The notes under the pieces were generated by a model, which was given only the letters and a program-made list of their open reading frames with translations, did no database searches and was not told where the DNA came from. A program made the position numbers and the translations under genes. 64,000 nucleotides of DNA from Cognaticolwellia beringensis (GTDB lineage Bacteria > Pseudomonadota > Gammaproteobacteria > Enterobacterales > Alteromonadaceae), in contig NZ_CP020465.1 in the NCBI RefSeq assembly GCF_002076895.1, positions 2,480,001 through 2,544,000 on the forward strand. The letters are read 5' to 3'. Below are positions 44,789 to 53,473 of the stretch, in pieces. The stretch's first letter is position 1. Every line of letters starts with the position of its first letter.

Positions 44789-45754
44789 TTATAAGCGCTG
44801 TGTCTTCATCTCTGTTTGATCTATACTTACTTGCTCTGCTTCATATGTAGGCTTTTCTGAAAAGCTAGCACTTGGTAACTGCTGCTTAGGCCGAATAAGA
44901 ACCACCAGGTTACCGGCTAAAATAAATAATAAGCCTGCGAAGGTATAGGTAGACCAAGAAAATCCTTCAACAATCGTTGAAATGATAACAGCAACGGCTG
45001 GAAACATAATTGAAGCATAAGATGCCTTGTGCGCACCAATACGATTGAGCAATGTTAAATAACTAGCAAACGCAATAACAGAGCCAAAAATAGTCAAATA
45101 AAGCAATGAGCTTACATAAGCAAATGTATAGTCAAAGTTGAAGCTTTTACCTTGAATAACGACGATTACCGCCATAAAAACTGCGCCGTATGCCATCCCC
45201 CATGCCATTGCAGGTATAAGCGGCAATTTCATTTGCTGATTCTTCATTGACAACATGTTGCCTGTAGATGCGATCAAAGTTCCCATAATGCAAAGCCCTA
45301 GACCTAATAAGGTCTCGGGACCTAACTGAGTATCACTTATTTGAGGCCAAAATAGTGTCACAATGCCTAATAACCCCAACGCACCGCCGACATAAACTTG
45401 CTGTGTTATTTTAGTGCCGTACCAAATTCGAGCATTGAAAACGTTAAAAAACATGATCATTGAGAAGGCAATACACGTTAATGCCGAATTTATGTGTTGT
45501 TGTGCAGAGTAGAGGAAATAGTAGTTGAAGCTAAATAAAGTGATGCCAAAAAGGAAAAATTGTAGATGATGGCGCAACGAAAACTGTAAAGTTAAGCCTT
45601 TAAATTTACAGTAGGTAAATAAAATAATCGCCGCCAAACCAAAACGATAGACAATAGAAACTTCAGGTGCAACACCACCTAATTGGTAATTGATTGCTAT
45701 CCAGGTAGAGCCCCATATCAACACGGTAATTATGTATAAAAATGTGTTGTTCAT
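44789..45754 (-). CDS. EamA-family (DMT) transporter
   Basis: Ten hydrophobic segments in two EamA repeats over 321 residues. The opening IITVLIWGSTWIAI and the fourth-helix LTCIAFSMIMFFNVF are drug/metabolite transporter patterns. Likely an exporter of amino acids or other small metabolites. It is divergent from a MocR-type regulator, an arrangement often seen when MocR controls the exporter. Confidence 0.85.
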   Translation of the reverse strand: MNNTFLYIITVLIWGSTWIAINYQLGGVAPEVSIVYRFGLAAIILFTYCKFKGLTLQFSLRHHLQFFLFGITLFSFNYYFLYSAQQHINSALTCIAFSMIMFFNVFNARIWYGTKITQQVYVGGALGLLGIVTLFWPQISDTQLGPETLLGLGLCIMGTLIASTGNMLSMKNQQMKLPLIPAMAWGMAYGAVFMAVIVVIQGKSFNFDYTFAYVSSLLYLTIFGSVIAFASYLTLLNRIGAHKASYASIMFPAVAVIISTIVEGFSWSTYTFAGLLFILAGNLVVLIRPKQQLPSASFSEKPTYEAEQVSIDQTEMKTQRL

Positions 45755-45930
45755 TTTAATCCCTTAACGGTATAGCAAGCGAAAAGTTCGCTGTGAAAAA
45801 GTAAATTACATCTCATATTGCCGCAGATGATTGCTTGGAACGTTATAGTTTCGGTGTTTATGATGTGTTTATTGATGAATAAGAAGCACATCAAAGTATT
45901 CATGTGACGAAATAGTACTGCACTTTTCTA

Positions 45931-45984
45931 TACGGTGTTTCCGCGATAATGGAATATCGATATTTTTGCTAAGTATTCACCGTA
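45931..45984. promoter_or_regulatory. Nested inverted repeats between EamA and MocR genes
   Basis: TACGGTG (45931-45937) and CACCGTA (45978-45984) flank the perfect 12-bp palindrome AATATCGATATT (45953-45964). This lies about 130 bases before the MocR start, in a 358-base divergent region that has no other feature. Candidate MocR operator. Confidence 0.35.
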
Positions 45985-46112
45985 AATTCAATTTAGGTTT
46001 CAAATTCAACAGGACTTTTTGCAGAAACTGCCAACTCGTCATGCATAGACATTTTACCGATTTTTTGTTTTAATAACATACACAGAAAAATAAAAATGCA
46101 ACCTATACAGTT

Positions 46113-47558
46113 ATGCGATTAGTTGACAAATCTGCTCCCGACTTTTTATATCAACAAGTGATCGACTTTGTTGAATATCAGGAAAAAATTGGCGCCATAA
46201 GCCCTGGTGACAAACTACCAAGCTTACGTAAGCTTAGTCGACAATTTGAGATTAGCGTGCCGACAGTGAAGCAGGCATATCTTGAACTTGAGCGTCAAGG
46301 TGCTATTTCGGCACGCCCACAGTCGGGTTATTATTTAAAAGCTAGACAAGCACGTACGTTATTACCAATGCGCGCTAAATGGGCTAGCTGCGAGCCTGTC
46401 GAAATATCATGCCGCAGTTTAATCGAACAGGTTTATGAAGCAGTACACATGCATGACTCCGTTGCCTTGGGTATATCCAATCCAGTAAATGCACATCCCC
46501 CAGATAAAACACTTGCGAGAATGATGCGCTCGGTGTTGAGCCGAGTTTCTGAAAAAGCAGTGAGTTATGGCCCTATTAATGGCGATCCTAAATTACGCAT
46601 GAATCTAGCTTTTCGTTATCAAGAACATGGCGTTTTGGTTAATCACGAAGATTTAATTATTACTAATGGTGCACAAGAAGCTCTATCTATTGCATTGCAG
46701 TGTGTTGCCGAACGAGGTGATATTATCGCTGTTGAGTCTCCTTGCTACTTTGGCCTAATTGAACTGATTGAAAGTCTTGGAATGAAGGTTTTAGAGGTTT
46801 ATACCTGCACAGAAGAAGGCGTTTGTGTCGCCGAATTAGCTAAAGTTATTGAGCAACACCCGGTAAAAGCATGTTTATTTTCAACTGCGATTAGCAACCC
46901 GTTAGGGTCCATGATGCCTGATAATAAACGACAAACAATGGTCAAGTTATTGGAGAAAAATGACATAGCGTTAATAGAGGATGAAGTTTATAGCGATTTG
47001 TATTTTACTGAGCAACGTCCTGTGCCTGCACAGCTATATTCAGAGAAAGGCTTAGTATTAACCTGCTCATCATTTTCAAAAACAGCGGCGCCGGGTTATC
47101 GCATAGGTTGGTTGTTACCGGGTAAATTTGAAGAAAAAGCTAAGCGTATTAAAAGGGCACAATCGTGTTCTACCTCTATGTTACAGCAATGGACATTAAG
47201 CGATTACTTAATGAGTGGTGAGTACGATAGGCATTTACAGGTACTTAGAAAAACCCTGCGTTATAACTGTGAGCGAATGCGCGCGTTAATCGCACAGTAT
47301 TTTCCTGAGCAAGTGTGTATTTCGAAACCTAAAGGCGGCAGTGTTTTGTGGGTTCGTTGTCGCTCGCATGTTGATACTAGTCAGTTTTTTAAACAAGCTA
47401 TTGCTCAGGGAGTAAACTTTGCACCGGGAGAAATTTTTTCACCTTCTGGAAAGTATAAAAACTATATGCGCATTAGCTACGGTGTGCAGTGGAGCGAAAA
47501 AATAGACCAAGCTATACAGGTACTGGGTAAGTTAGTTCATGATTATCCTGAATCGTAA
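46113..47558 (+). CDS. MocR-family regulator (GntR HTH plus aminotransferase domain)
   Basis: PLP-dependent transcription factor. The N-terminal winged helix (about 10-75) reads GDKLPSLRKLSRQFEISVPTVKQAYLELERQGAI. The rest is a fold-type I aminotransferase domain with the PLP lysine in SSFSKTAAPGYRIGW. Length 481 is usual for MocR. Ligand unknown. The divergent EamA gene and the MFS gene 21 bases downstream are likely targets. Confidence 0.92.
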   Translation: MRLVDKSAPDFLYQQVIDFVEYQEKIGAISPGDKLPSLRKLSRQFEISVPTVKQAYLELERQGAISARPQSGYYLKARQARTLLPMRAKWASCEPVEISCRSLIEQVYEAVHMHDSVALGISNPVNAHPPDKTLARMMRSVLSRVSEKAVSYGPINGDPKLRMNLAFRYQEHGVLVNHEDLIITNGAQEALSIALQCVAERGDIIAVESPCYFGLIELIESLGMKVLEVYTCTEEGVCVAELAKVIEQHPVKACLFSTAISNPLGSMMPDNKRQTMVKLLEKNDIALIEDEVYSDLYFTEQRPVPAQLYSEKGLVLTCSSFSKTAAPGYRIGWLLPGKFEEKAKRIKRAQSCSTSMLQQWTLSDYLMSGEYDRHLQVLRKTLRYNCERMRALIAQYFPEQVCISKPKGGSVLWVRCRSHVDTSQFFKQAIAQGVNFAPGEIFSPSGKYKNYMRISYGVQWSEKIDQAIQVLGKLVHDYPES

Positions 47559-47579
47559 AAACACTAGGAAACAGCATCA

Positions 47580-48773
47580 GTGACAGAGCACAGCGTAAAA
47601 ATATCTTTAAAATTAATATTACCATTATTAGCCGCTATAATCGCGGTTTCTCCCTTAGCCATTGATATGTATTTACCTGGCATGCCCGAGCTTGCTGAGT
47701 ATTTTTCGACAAAAATGCCGCTGGTGCAAAACAGTTTAAGTATTTATTTATTAGGTTATGCGGTTGGGCTTTTAGTTTTTGGACCGATGGCAGACAAATA
47801 CTCTCGTCGGACGTTAGTTATGATTGGTCTACTGGGCTTTATATTGACAACGTTGGCACTAACATTGGCACAAAATATTGAACAATTTATCACCTTACGA
47901 TTTTTCCAAGCATTAATCAGTAGCGCTGCGACTGTGGTTGTGCCTGGAATTATTAGACAGCTTTACGGTAAAGACACCGCAAAAGGATTATCGTATGTCA
48001 GCATGATCATGATGCTGGCGCCAATGATAGCACCTAGTATTGGTAGTATATTACTGCTGGATAGTTGGCAAATGATATTTTATGTCTTAGCTGGGTATGC
48101 TTTTATTGTTTTTATTTTCAGCTTTTTTTACTTACCTGATGTTAAAGCCGCAAAAACAACGGTCACTTATAGTGTCGCTAAACGTTATAAAATTGTTTTT
48201 AGTAACCGTGCCGCCCGGTTTGATTTATTAACTATTATGATGGTGGCGTTAGCTTTTTTCAGCTATATAACTGCTATTCCATTTGTATATTTAACCGTAT
48301 TTAAGGTGTCTGAGTTTGAGTTTAGTGTGTTATTTGCTGTTAATGTTTTTGCTTTGATGAGTGCACACTTTATAAACACAAGATTGGTAGGCCGAGTAGG
48401 CTCTCGAAAAATGTTACGTTATGGTGTCGCACTAGCAGGAGTGGCGGCAACAAGTTTATTGATGGCCAATATATTCTCCTTATCTCTTGTCTATTATGTC
48501 TTGGCTATTTTACCGTTAATGGGCAGCTTATCGATGATTTCGGTTAATGCAGACGCCTTAATTTTACAAGAGTTTGTTGAACATAGCGGCACAGCCACAG
48601 CAGTAAATGGCACTTTACGTTTTGGTGTTGGCGCACTTGCGGGGCCCATTTTAGCGGTATCTTATGATGGCAGTGCCTTACCTTTTGCACTTTTAATGGC
48701 AGGGTCTATTTATCTTGTTATTATCTGTCAGTTAATACGAAGTCGGCAGCATAGTAATGTTGAAGAAGGATAA
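47580..48773 (+). CDS. Bcr/CflA-type multidrug efflux MFS transporter
   Basis: Twelve hydrophobic segments over 397 residues. The first loop AIDMYLPGMPELAEYF and helix motif GPMADKYSRRTLVM are those of the Bcr/CflA drug-resistance group. Starts at GTG 47580 with AGGAAA ahead. Only 21 bases after the MocR gene, so probably cotranscribed. The inner-membrane export role is inferred; the substrate is unknown. Confidence 0.88.
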   Translation: MTEHSVKISLKLILPLLAAIIAVSPLAIDMYLPGMPELAEYFSTKMPLVQNSLSIYLLGYAVGLLVFGPMADKYSRRTLVMIGLLGFILTTLALTLAQNIEQFITLRFFQALISSAATVVVPGIIRQLYGKDTAKGLSYVSMIMMLAPMIAPSIGSILLLDSWQMIFYVLAGYAFIVFIFSFFYLPDVKAAKTTVTYSVAKRYKIVFSNRAARFDLLTIMMVALAFFSYITAIPFVYLTVFKVSEFEFSVLFAVNVFALMSAHFINTRLVGRVGSRKMLRYGVALAGVAATSLLMANIFSLSLVYYVLAILPLMGSLSMISVNADALILQEFVEHSGTATAVNGTLRFGVGALAGPILAVSYDGSALPFALLMAGSIYLVIICQLIRSRQHSNVEEG

Positions 48774-48874
48774 AATTATAGCCAGATTTTTAATGGGATA
48801 TAGTTAATGGGGTATGGTTATTGGGATATAGTGCGATTTAACAGTTAAATCATAGCCACCATTACCTGATATAA

Positions 48875-49048
48875 CTAATCGTCAATTTTGGGATTGTTCT
48901 GCTCTTTGGCAGCTTTTAATTCTACTTGCTGTAAGCGCCACTTTTTTCGCTCTGCGTAGTAATGATCCCACACACAAGGGTTACATGCACCACCACCACA
49001 ACAATCGTCATCGGCAGGTGGAAAGGGTTTTTCTAGTAAGTCAGTCAT
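48875..49048 (-). CDS. Small cysteine-rich oxidoreductase-like domain protein
   Basis: A short gene of 57 codons, ATG at 49048 and TAG at 48875. The protein reads MTDLLEKPFPPADDDCCGGG followed by ACNPCVWDHYYAERKKWR, the pattern of the oxidoreductase-like domain seen as a small protein in many proteobacteria. Cys16, Cys17, Cys22 and Cys25 may bind metal. The acidic tail ends NNPKIDD. Function unknown. It lies beyond the accBC terminator and has no strong ribosome site. The remaining bases from 48774 to 49136 show nothing else. Confidence 0.75.
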   Translation of the reverse strand: MTDLLEKPFPPADDDCCGGGACNPCVWDHYYAERKKWRLQQVELKAAKEQNNPKIDD

Positions 49049-49090
49049 AAGGTTTACAGCGTTATTCTATTGTTAAATTAATTATAAATA

Positions 49091-49118
49091 AAAAAAGCTC
49101 TGCACGCAGAGCTTTTTT
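49091..49118 (-). terminator. Rho-independent terminator of aroQ-accBC
   Basis: AAAAAAGCTCTGC/GCAGAGCTTTTTT palindrome, 19 bases after the accC stop. Confidence 0.9.
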
Positions 49119-49136
49119 CAGATAACAGCTTTAGCT

Positions 49137-50483
49137 TTATTCTAATTCAGAAAGCTTCTTTTCAAGGTAGTGAATATTAGCACCACCATTGATAAAGCCT
49201 TGGTCACTTAAAATATCTTGGTGTAAAGCAATGTTAGTTCTAATGCCATCAATAACCAATTCACTCAATGCATTACGCATACGGGCAATAGCAACATCAC
49301 GGTTATCACCCCAAGTGATCAACTTACCGATCATGGAGTCATAGTGTGGTGGTACCGAATAATCTGCGTAAATATGTGAGTCCCAACGAACGCCTAAGCC
49401 ACCTGGTGGGTGAAAACGGGTGATTTTCCCCGGTGACGGAATAAAGCTACGCGGGTCTTCAGCATTAATACGACACTCTATGGCATGACCAGAAATTTTA
49501 ATATCTTCTTGGGTATACGATAGAGGTTGACCTGCAGCAATGCGCAGCTGCTCTTTAACTAAGTCTACGCCAGTAACCATTTCGGTAATGGTATGCTCAA
49601 CTTGGATACGGGTATTCATTTCAATGAAATAAAACTCGCCGTTCTCATATAAAAATTCAAAAGTACCGGCGCCACGATAGTTTATTTTGATACAAGCATT
49701 ACAACAGCGCTCACCAATTTTTGCGCGCATTTCAGGTGTTATACCTGGTGCAGGAGCTTCTTCAACGACTTTTTGGTGGCGACGTTGCATTGAACAATCT
49801 CGCTCACCTAGGTGAATAGCGCAACCTTGACCGTCAGCCATGATCTGTACTTCAACGTGACGTGGATTTTCAAGGAATTTCTCCATGTAAACCATGTCAT
49901 TATTGAAGGTAGAACGCGCTTCAGATTTGGTCATTTGTATCGCTTCAACTAAATCTTCTTCACTACGCACTACGCGCATACCACGACCACCACCACCACC
50001 AGAGGCTTTGATGATTACCGGGTAGCCAATACGCTTACCATGCGCTAAATTGGCTGCAGCATCATCGGTTAATGGGCCATCAGAGCCGGGAACACAAGGA
50101 ACACCGGCAGCTTTCATCGCTTTAATTGCCGATACTTTATCACCCATTAAACGGATACTTTCCGCCTTAGGGCCAATAAAGGCAAAACCTGATTTTTCTA
50201 CTTGTTCAGCAAAATCAGCATTTTCTGCAAGAAAACCATAGCCAGGATGAATTGCTACTGCATCAGTAACTTCTGCAGCAGTAATAATAGCTGGAATGTT
50301 TAAATAACTATCCATCGCCGAAGGTTTACCAATACAAATGGTTTCGTCGGCTAATAATACGTGCTTAAGATTTTTATCGGCCGTTGAATGCACAGCAACC
50401 GTTTTAATGCCAAGCTCTTTACAAGCGCGCAATATTCTTAAGGCAATTTCGCCGCGATTGGCGATAACAACTTTATCTAACAT
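49137..50483 (-). CDS. accC: Biotin carboxylase, acetyl-CoA carboxylase subunit
   Basis: ATP-dependent carboxylation of biotin on BCCP, the first half of malonyl-CoA synthesis. ATP-grasp enzyme: glycine-rich [11 protein letters not shown] loop, [23 protein letters not shown], and the catalytic stretch [14 protein letters not shown]. Length 448 (E. coli 449). It follows accB by 23 bases, the conserved gene order. Confidence 0.97.
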   Translation of the reverse strand: MLDKVVIANRGEIALRILRACKELGIKTVAVHSTADKNLKHVLLADETICIGKPSAMDSYLNIPAIITAAEVTDAVAIHPGYGFLAENADFAEQVEKSGFAFIGPKAESIRLMGDKVSAIKAMKAAGVPCVPGSDGPLTDDAAANLAHGKRIGYPVIIKASGGGGGRGMRVVRSEEDLVEAIQMTKSEARSTFNNDMVYMEKFLENPRHVEVQIMADGQGCAIHLGERDCSMQRRHQKVVEEAPAPGITPEMRAKIGERCCNACIKINYRGAGTFEFLYENGEFYFIEMNTRIQVEHTITEMVTGVDLVKEQLRIAAGQPLSYTQEDIKISGHAIECRINAEDPRSFIPSPGKITRFHPPGGLGVRWDSHIYADYSVPPHYDSMIGKLITWGDNRDVAIARMRNALSELVIDGIRTNIALHQDILSDQGFINGGANIHYLEKKLSELE

Positions 50484-50506
50484 GAAAATACCCTTAATTG
50501 TTGGGC

Positions 50507-50947
50507 TTATTCAATGATGAATAGCGGTTGATCAAATTCAATAGCGTCTTCGTTTACTGCTAAAATTTGTTTGATAACACCTGATTTATCGGCTTCGATT
50601 TGGTTCATCATTTTCATCGCTTCTAGGATACATAGTGTATCGCCAGAGTTAACGTGCTGGCCAACTTCAACAAATGCAGGCGCGTCAGGTGAGCCGGCTG
50701 AATAGAAAGTACCTACCATTGGAGAACGAACTACATGACCTGATACTACTGGAGCCGCAGCTTCGGTTGCAGCAACAGGAGCAGCAATGGGTGCAGGAGC
50801 CGGAGCTGCATGCATCATAGGTGCGGCGTGCATAATTGTGCCACCACGGCTAATGCGTACTGATTCTTCGCCTTCAGAAATTTCTAATTCGTTGATTCCA
50901 GACTCTTCAACTAATTCAATTAACTTTTTAATTTTACGAATATCCAT
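50507..50947 (-). CDS. accB: Biotin carboxyl carrier protein of acetyl-CoA carboxylase
   Basis: Carries carboxybiotin between AccC and AccAD. The N-terminal helical segment (1-30) is followed by an Ala/Pro-rich linker (about 38-68) and the biotinyl domain, with the biotin lysine Lys112 in LEAMKMM. Length 146 (E. coli 156). Middle gene between aroQ and accC. Confidence 0.96.
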   Translation of the reverse strand: MDIRKIKKLIELVEESGINELEISEGEESVRISRGGTIMHAAPMMHAAPAPAPIAAPVAATEAAAPVVSGHVVRSPMVGTFYSAGSPDAPAFVEVGQHVNSGDTLCILEAMKMMNQIEADKSGVIKQILAVNEDAIEFDQPLFIIE

Positions 50948-51076
50948 TTGAATACCTTTTTATCATTTTAAATTTATGTGAGAAAACTTAAATGAACAGC
51001 GCCACTTAAGAGTTTATTTACTTATGCCAACCAGATTTAATTACAACTAAGTGCGTAATAATTTACCCGTTTGGTG

Positions 51077-51526
51077 TTATTTTTTTTCTAACCAATTTGT
51101 TGCAGCAGCCAAGGCATATTCATAACCTTTTGCACCTAAGCCGCTAATGACACCGACGGCAATATCAGATAAATATGAATGCTGCCTAAACGATTCTCGC
51201 GCATGCACATTAGATAAATGGACTTCAATAAAGGGTATGTTAACTGATAATAATGCATCCCTAAGCGCAACACTAGTATGCGTAAAAGCAGCCGGGTTTA
51301 TTATAATAAAGTCCACTTTTTCAAAGCTTGCATGAATTTCGTCAAGCAATACGTGCTCTGCATTTGACTGTTTATGACTTAGCTGTACATTAGCTTTATT
51401 GGCAATGCTTGCTAGGTTTGTCATAATTTCAGTTAACGATGATGAACCATAAATAGTAGGCTCACGCTTACCCAACATATTTAAGTTAGGACCATTTAGA
51501 ACTAAAATGTTAAACTTTGTAGTCAT
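51077..51526 (-). CDS. aroQ: Type II 3-dehydroquinate dehydratase
   Basis: Shikimate-pathway enzyme converting 3-dehydroquinate to 3-dehydroshikimate, as a cytosolic dodecamer. Motifs: [19 protein letters not shown] (lid arginine and catalytic tyrosine), [17 protein letters not shown] and [17 protein letters not shown] (catalytic histidine). The ATG at 51526 is chosen (MTTKFNIL); a GTG five codons earlier is less likely. Length 149. Located upstream of accBC, an order common in gammaproteobacteria. Confidence 0.94.
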   Translation of the reverse strand: MTTKFNILVLNGPNLNMLGKREPTIYGSSSLTEIMTNLASIANKANVQLSHKQSNAEHVLLDEIHASFEKVDFIIINPAAFTHTSVALRDALLSVNIPFIEVHLSNVHARESFRQHSYLSDIAVGVISGLGAKGYEYALAAATNWLEKK

Positions 51527-51817
51527 CTTCGGTAAAAACACCTTAATTGATATGTAATACTAGTATCATGTCATATTTAACTGTGTGGTTAAATTACTTT
51601 TGACCAAATGTCACAATTAATCTCATTTGACGATTATTATAGTGTTTTCGCAGAATATAGCAGCAAAATACTGGTCTAATGACTTGTGAGGTAAAATAAA
51701 GAGAATAAATGTTAGGTAAGTTATGATAAATTTACTAAAATATATGTTATAGGAATTTTAATTAATTCAGGGATTTAACTGATAACGGGATAAGTAAGTT
51801 ATTATTTAAATGTTGTC

Positions 51818-52270
51818 GTGTTGTCTTCTGTTAATTACAAGGATGAAAATATTAAAACCATCTTTATTCATATTGTAGCCGTTATTTTACTTTTTAGTCC
51901 CCAAGTAAATGCAATAAATGTTATTTCAAATATAACGGCCGAGACCACAACGTTGTCCGTTACTCAACTGCGACGCATTTACTCTATGAGGCAGGTCCAT
52001 TGGCAAAATGGTATTCCTATCGTAGTGTATGTTCTTGCAAGTAAAAATCCGCTACATCAACAGTTTTGTCGAGAACAATTACGTTTATTTCCTTATCAAC
52101 TTGATCGTATATGGCACAAACTAACATTTTCGGGCTACGGTGTTGCCCCTATTGAAGTCGCTACCGAAAGCGAGCTGATTCATGCCGTAAAATCGACTAA
52201 GGGTGCTATTGGTTATGTGGAAAATTCATTGGAGGTCAAGGATGTTAACATCATTAAAATTGATGATTAG
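51818..52270 (+). CDS. Small PstS-like periplasmic binding-domain protein
   Basis: A 150-residue exported protein. The hydrophobic stretch IHIVAVILLFSPQVNA is a signal peptide, and the mature part (LSVTQLRRIYSMRQVHWQNG, FPYQLDRIWHKLTFSGYG, TKGAIGYVE) matches a half-sized type 2 periplasmic binding fold related to phosphate-binding PstS. The start is uncertain: GTG 51818 is taken, as no ATG is in frame. No ABC transporter genes are nearby. It overlaps the next gene by 29 bases and belongs to a three-gene operon with a porin and a GGDEF-EAL protein, suggesting a sensing role. The ligand is unknown. Confidence 0.78.
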   Translation: MLSSVNYKDENIKTIFIHIVAVILLFSPQVNAINVISNITAETTTLSVTQLRRIYSMRQVHWQNGIPIVVYVLASKNPLHQQFCREQLRLFPYQLDRIWHKLTFSGYGVAPIEVATESELIHAVKSTKGAIGYVENSLEVKDVNIIKIDD

Positions 52271-53471
52271 ACCAGAAAAATTATCAAGCTATTATCTCAG
52301 TATACTACTTAGCTTATGTTTATCATTAAACTTAAATGCTGCTGAAATTAAAACTGAACCGCTACAAATTCATGGTTTTGTTGCACAAGGAGTTATTGAT
52401 GCCAATAACAGTAATTTCATTAATACTGATGAAAGCATTTCATTAGAGCTAACTGAAGTCGGTATCAATGCATCGTATCAACTTAATGATGATTTCCGCA
52501 TCGCAGGTCAAGCGGTTTACCTCAATGGTGGAAATCGTTATCACCCAGGACTGCGTGTAGATTACTTATTATTGGAGTGGGGCGCATTTCATAATGACGC
52601 TTGGCAAGCGAGCTTTTATATCGGACGTGTAAAAAACAACCATTGGCTATATTCCAGTACTCGAGATATCCCGTTTGCTCGCCCGTCAATAATTAATCCG
52701 CAAGTGACTTATTTTGATGGTTTTAGGGATGTGGCTGTTGGTGGTGATGGTGCTGCGGTTAAATTAACTTATAATAATGATTACTTGGGGGAATTTGACT
52801 TTAACTTTAGCCGAGGTAAAAGTGATATTTCAAAGAAACAATCGAGTGTTCTTTTAGGTCAGCTTGCTCTTGGCCGCATGGCACATGATTTTGATACTCA
52901 AGCGAGTTTATATTGGCATCCGTCGTTTTCAGGATGGCGATTTGGTATATCTGCTCTTGATGCAACTTTTCAGTACAACCAAGCTCAAGTAGATAATTAT
53001 GTAGATAGTGATTTTGTATTCCAGTTTTATACGGCGAGTGCTTTATATGAAGGTGAGTTTTGGCAATTTAGTGCAGAGTTTTTTCAAGAGAGATTTGTTA
53101 CGAAAGGCTTTTACACTCCTGATTTTTACCGAGATGAAAAAGGCCAAGGATATTATATTCAAGCAAGTTATAACCTTGAAAGCAATTTATCGGTAATAAC
53201 ACGTCACGAAAGGTTTTATGCAAATAAAGATGATAAAAACGGCAGTAAATTAGCACAGAACAGTGGCGGTTTAATACCGGCATACTTTGGATTTCACAAT
53301 GATAATATGATTGCTCTTTCGTATGACTTTTCCAGTAATTTACGAGTAAATGTAGAGTACCATTGGATGCAAGGGGGGGCTAGACTTTCGCCAATTGTGC
53401 AACCAGACCCTATCGCGAACGATAGTAAAAATTGGCAGGTTTGGGCGATTCAATTAATGTATTGGTTTTAA
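52242..53471 (+). CDS. Outer-membrane porin-like beta-barrel protein
   Basis: Exported protein of 409 residues. A signal peptide (YLSILLSLCLSLNLNAA) precedes IHGFVAQGV, followed by alternating beta-strand sequence and a C-terminal aromatic residue (LMYWF), the outer-membrane sorting signature. ATG 52242 has GGAGG six bases upstream; an ATG at 52263 is the alternative. It starts inside the preceding gene and ends two bases before the next start, so all three are translated together. It may be a channel for the ligand of the PstS-like protein, but this is inferred. Confidence 0.75.
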   Translation: MLTSLKLMIRPEKLSSYYLSILLSLCLSLNLNAAEIKTEPLQIHGFVAQGVIDANNSNFINTDESISLELTEVGINASYQLNDDFRIAGQAVYLNGGNRYHPGLRVDYLLLEWGAFHNDAWQASFYIGRVKNNHWLYSSTRDIPFARPSIINPQVTYFDGFRDVAVGGDGAAVKLTYNNDYLGEFDFNFSRGKSDISKKQSSVLLGQLALGRMAHDFDTQASLYWHPSFSGWRFGISALDATFQYNQAQVDNYVDSDFVFQFYTASALYEGEFWQFSAEFFQERFVTKGFYTPDFYRDEKGQGYYIQASYNLESNLSVITRHERFYANKDDKNGSKLAQNSGGLIPAYFGFHNDNMIALSYDFSSNLRVNVEYHWMQGGARLSPIVQPDPIANDSKNWQVWAIQLMYWF

Positions 53472-53473
53472 TC

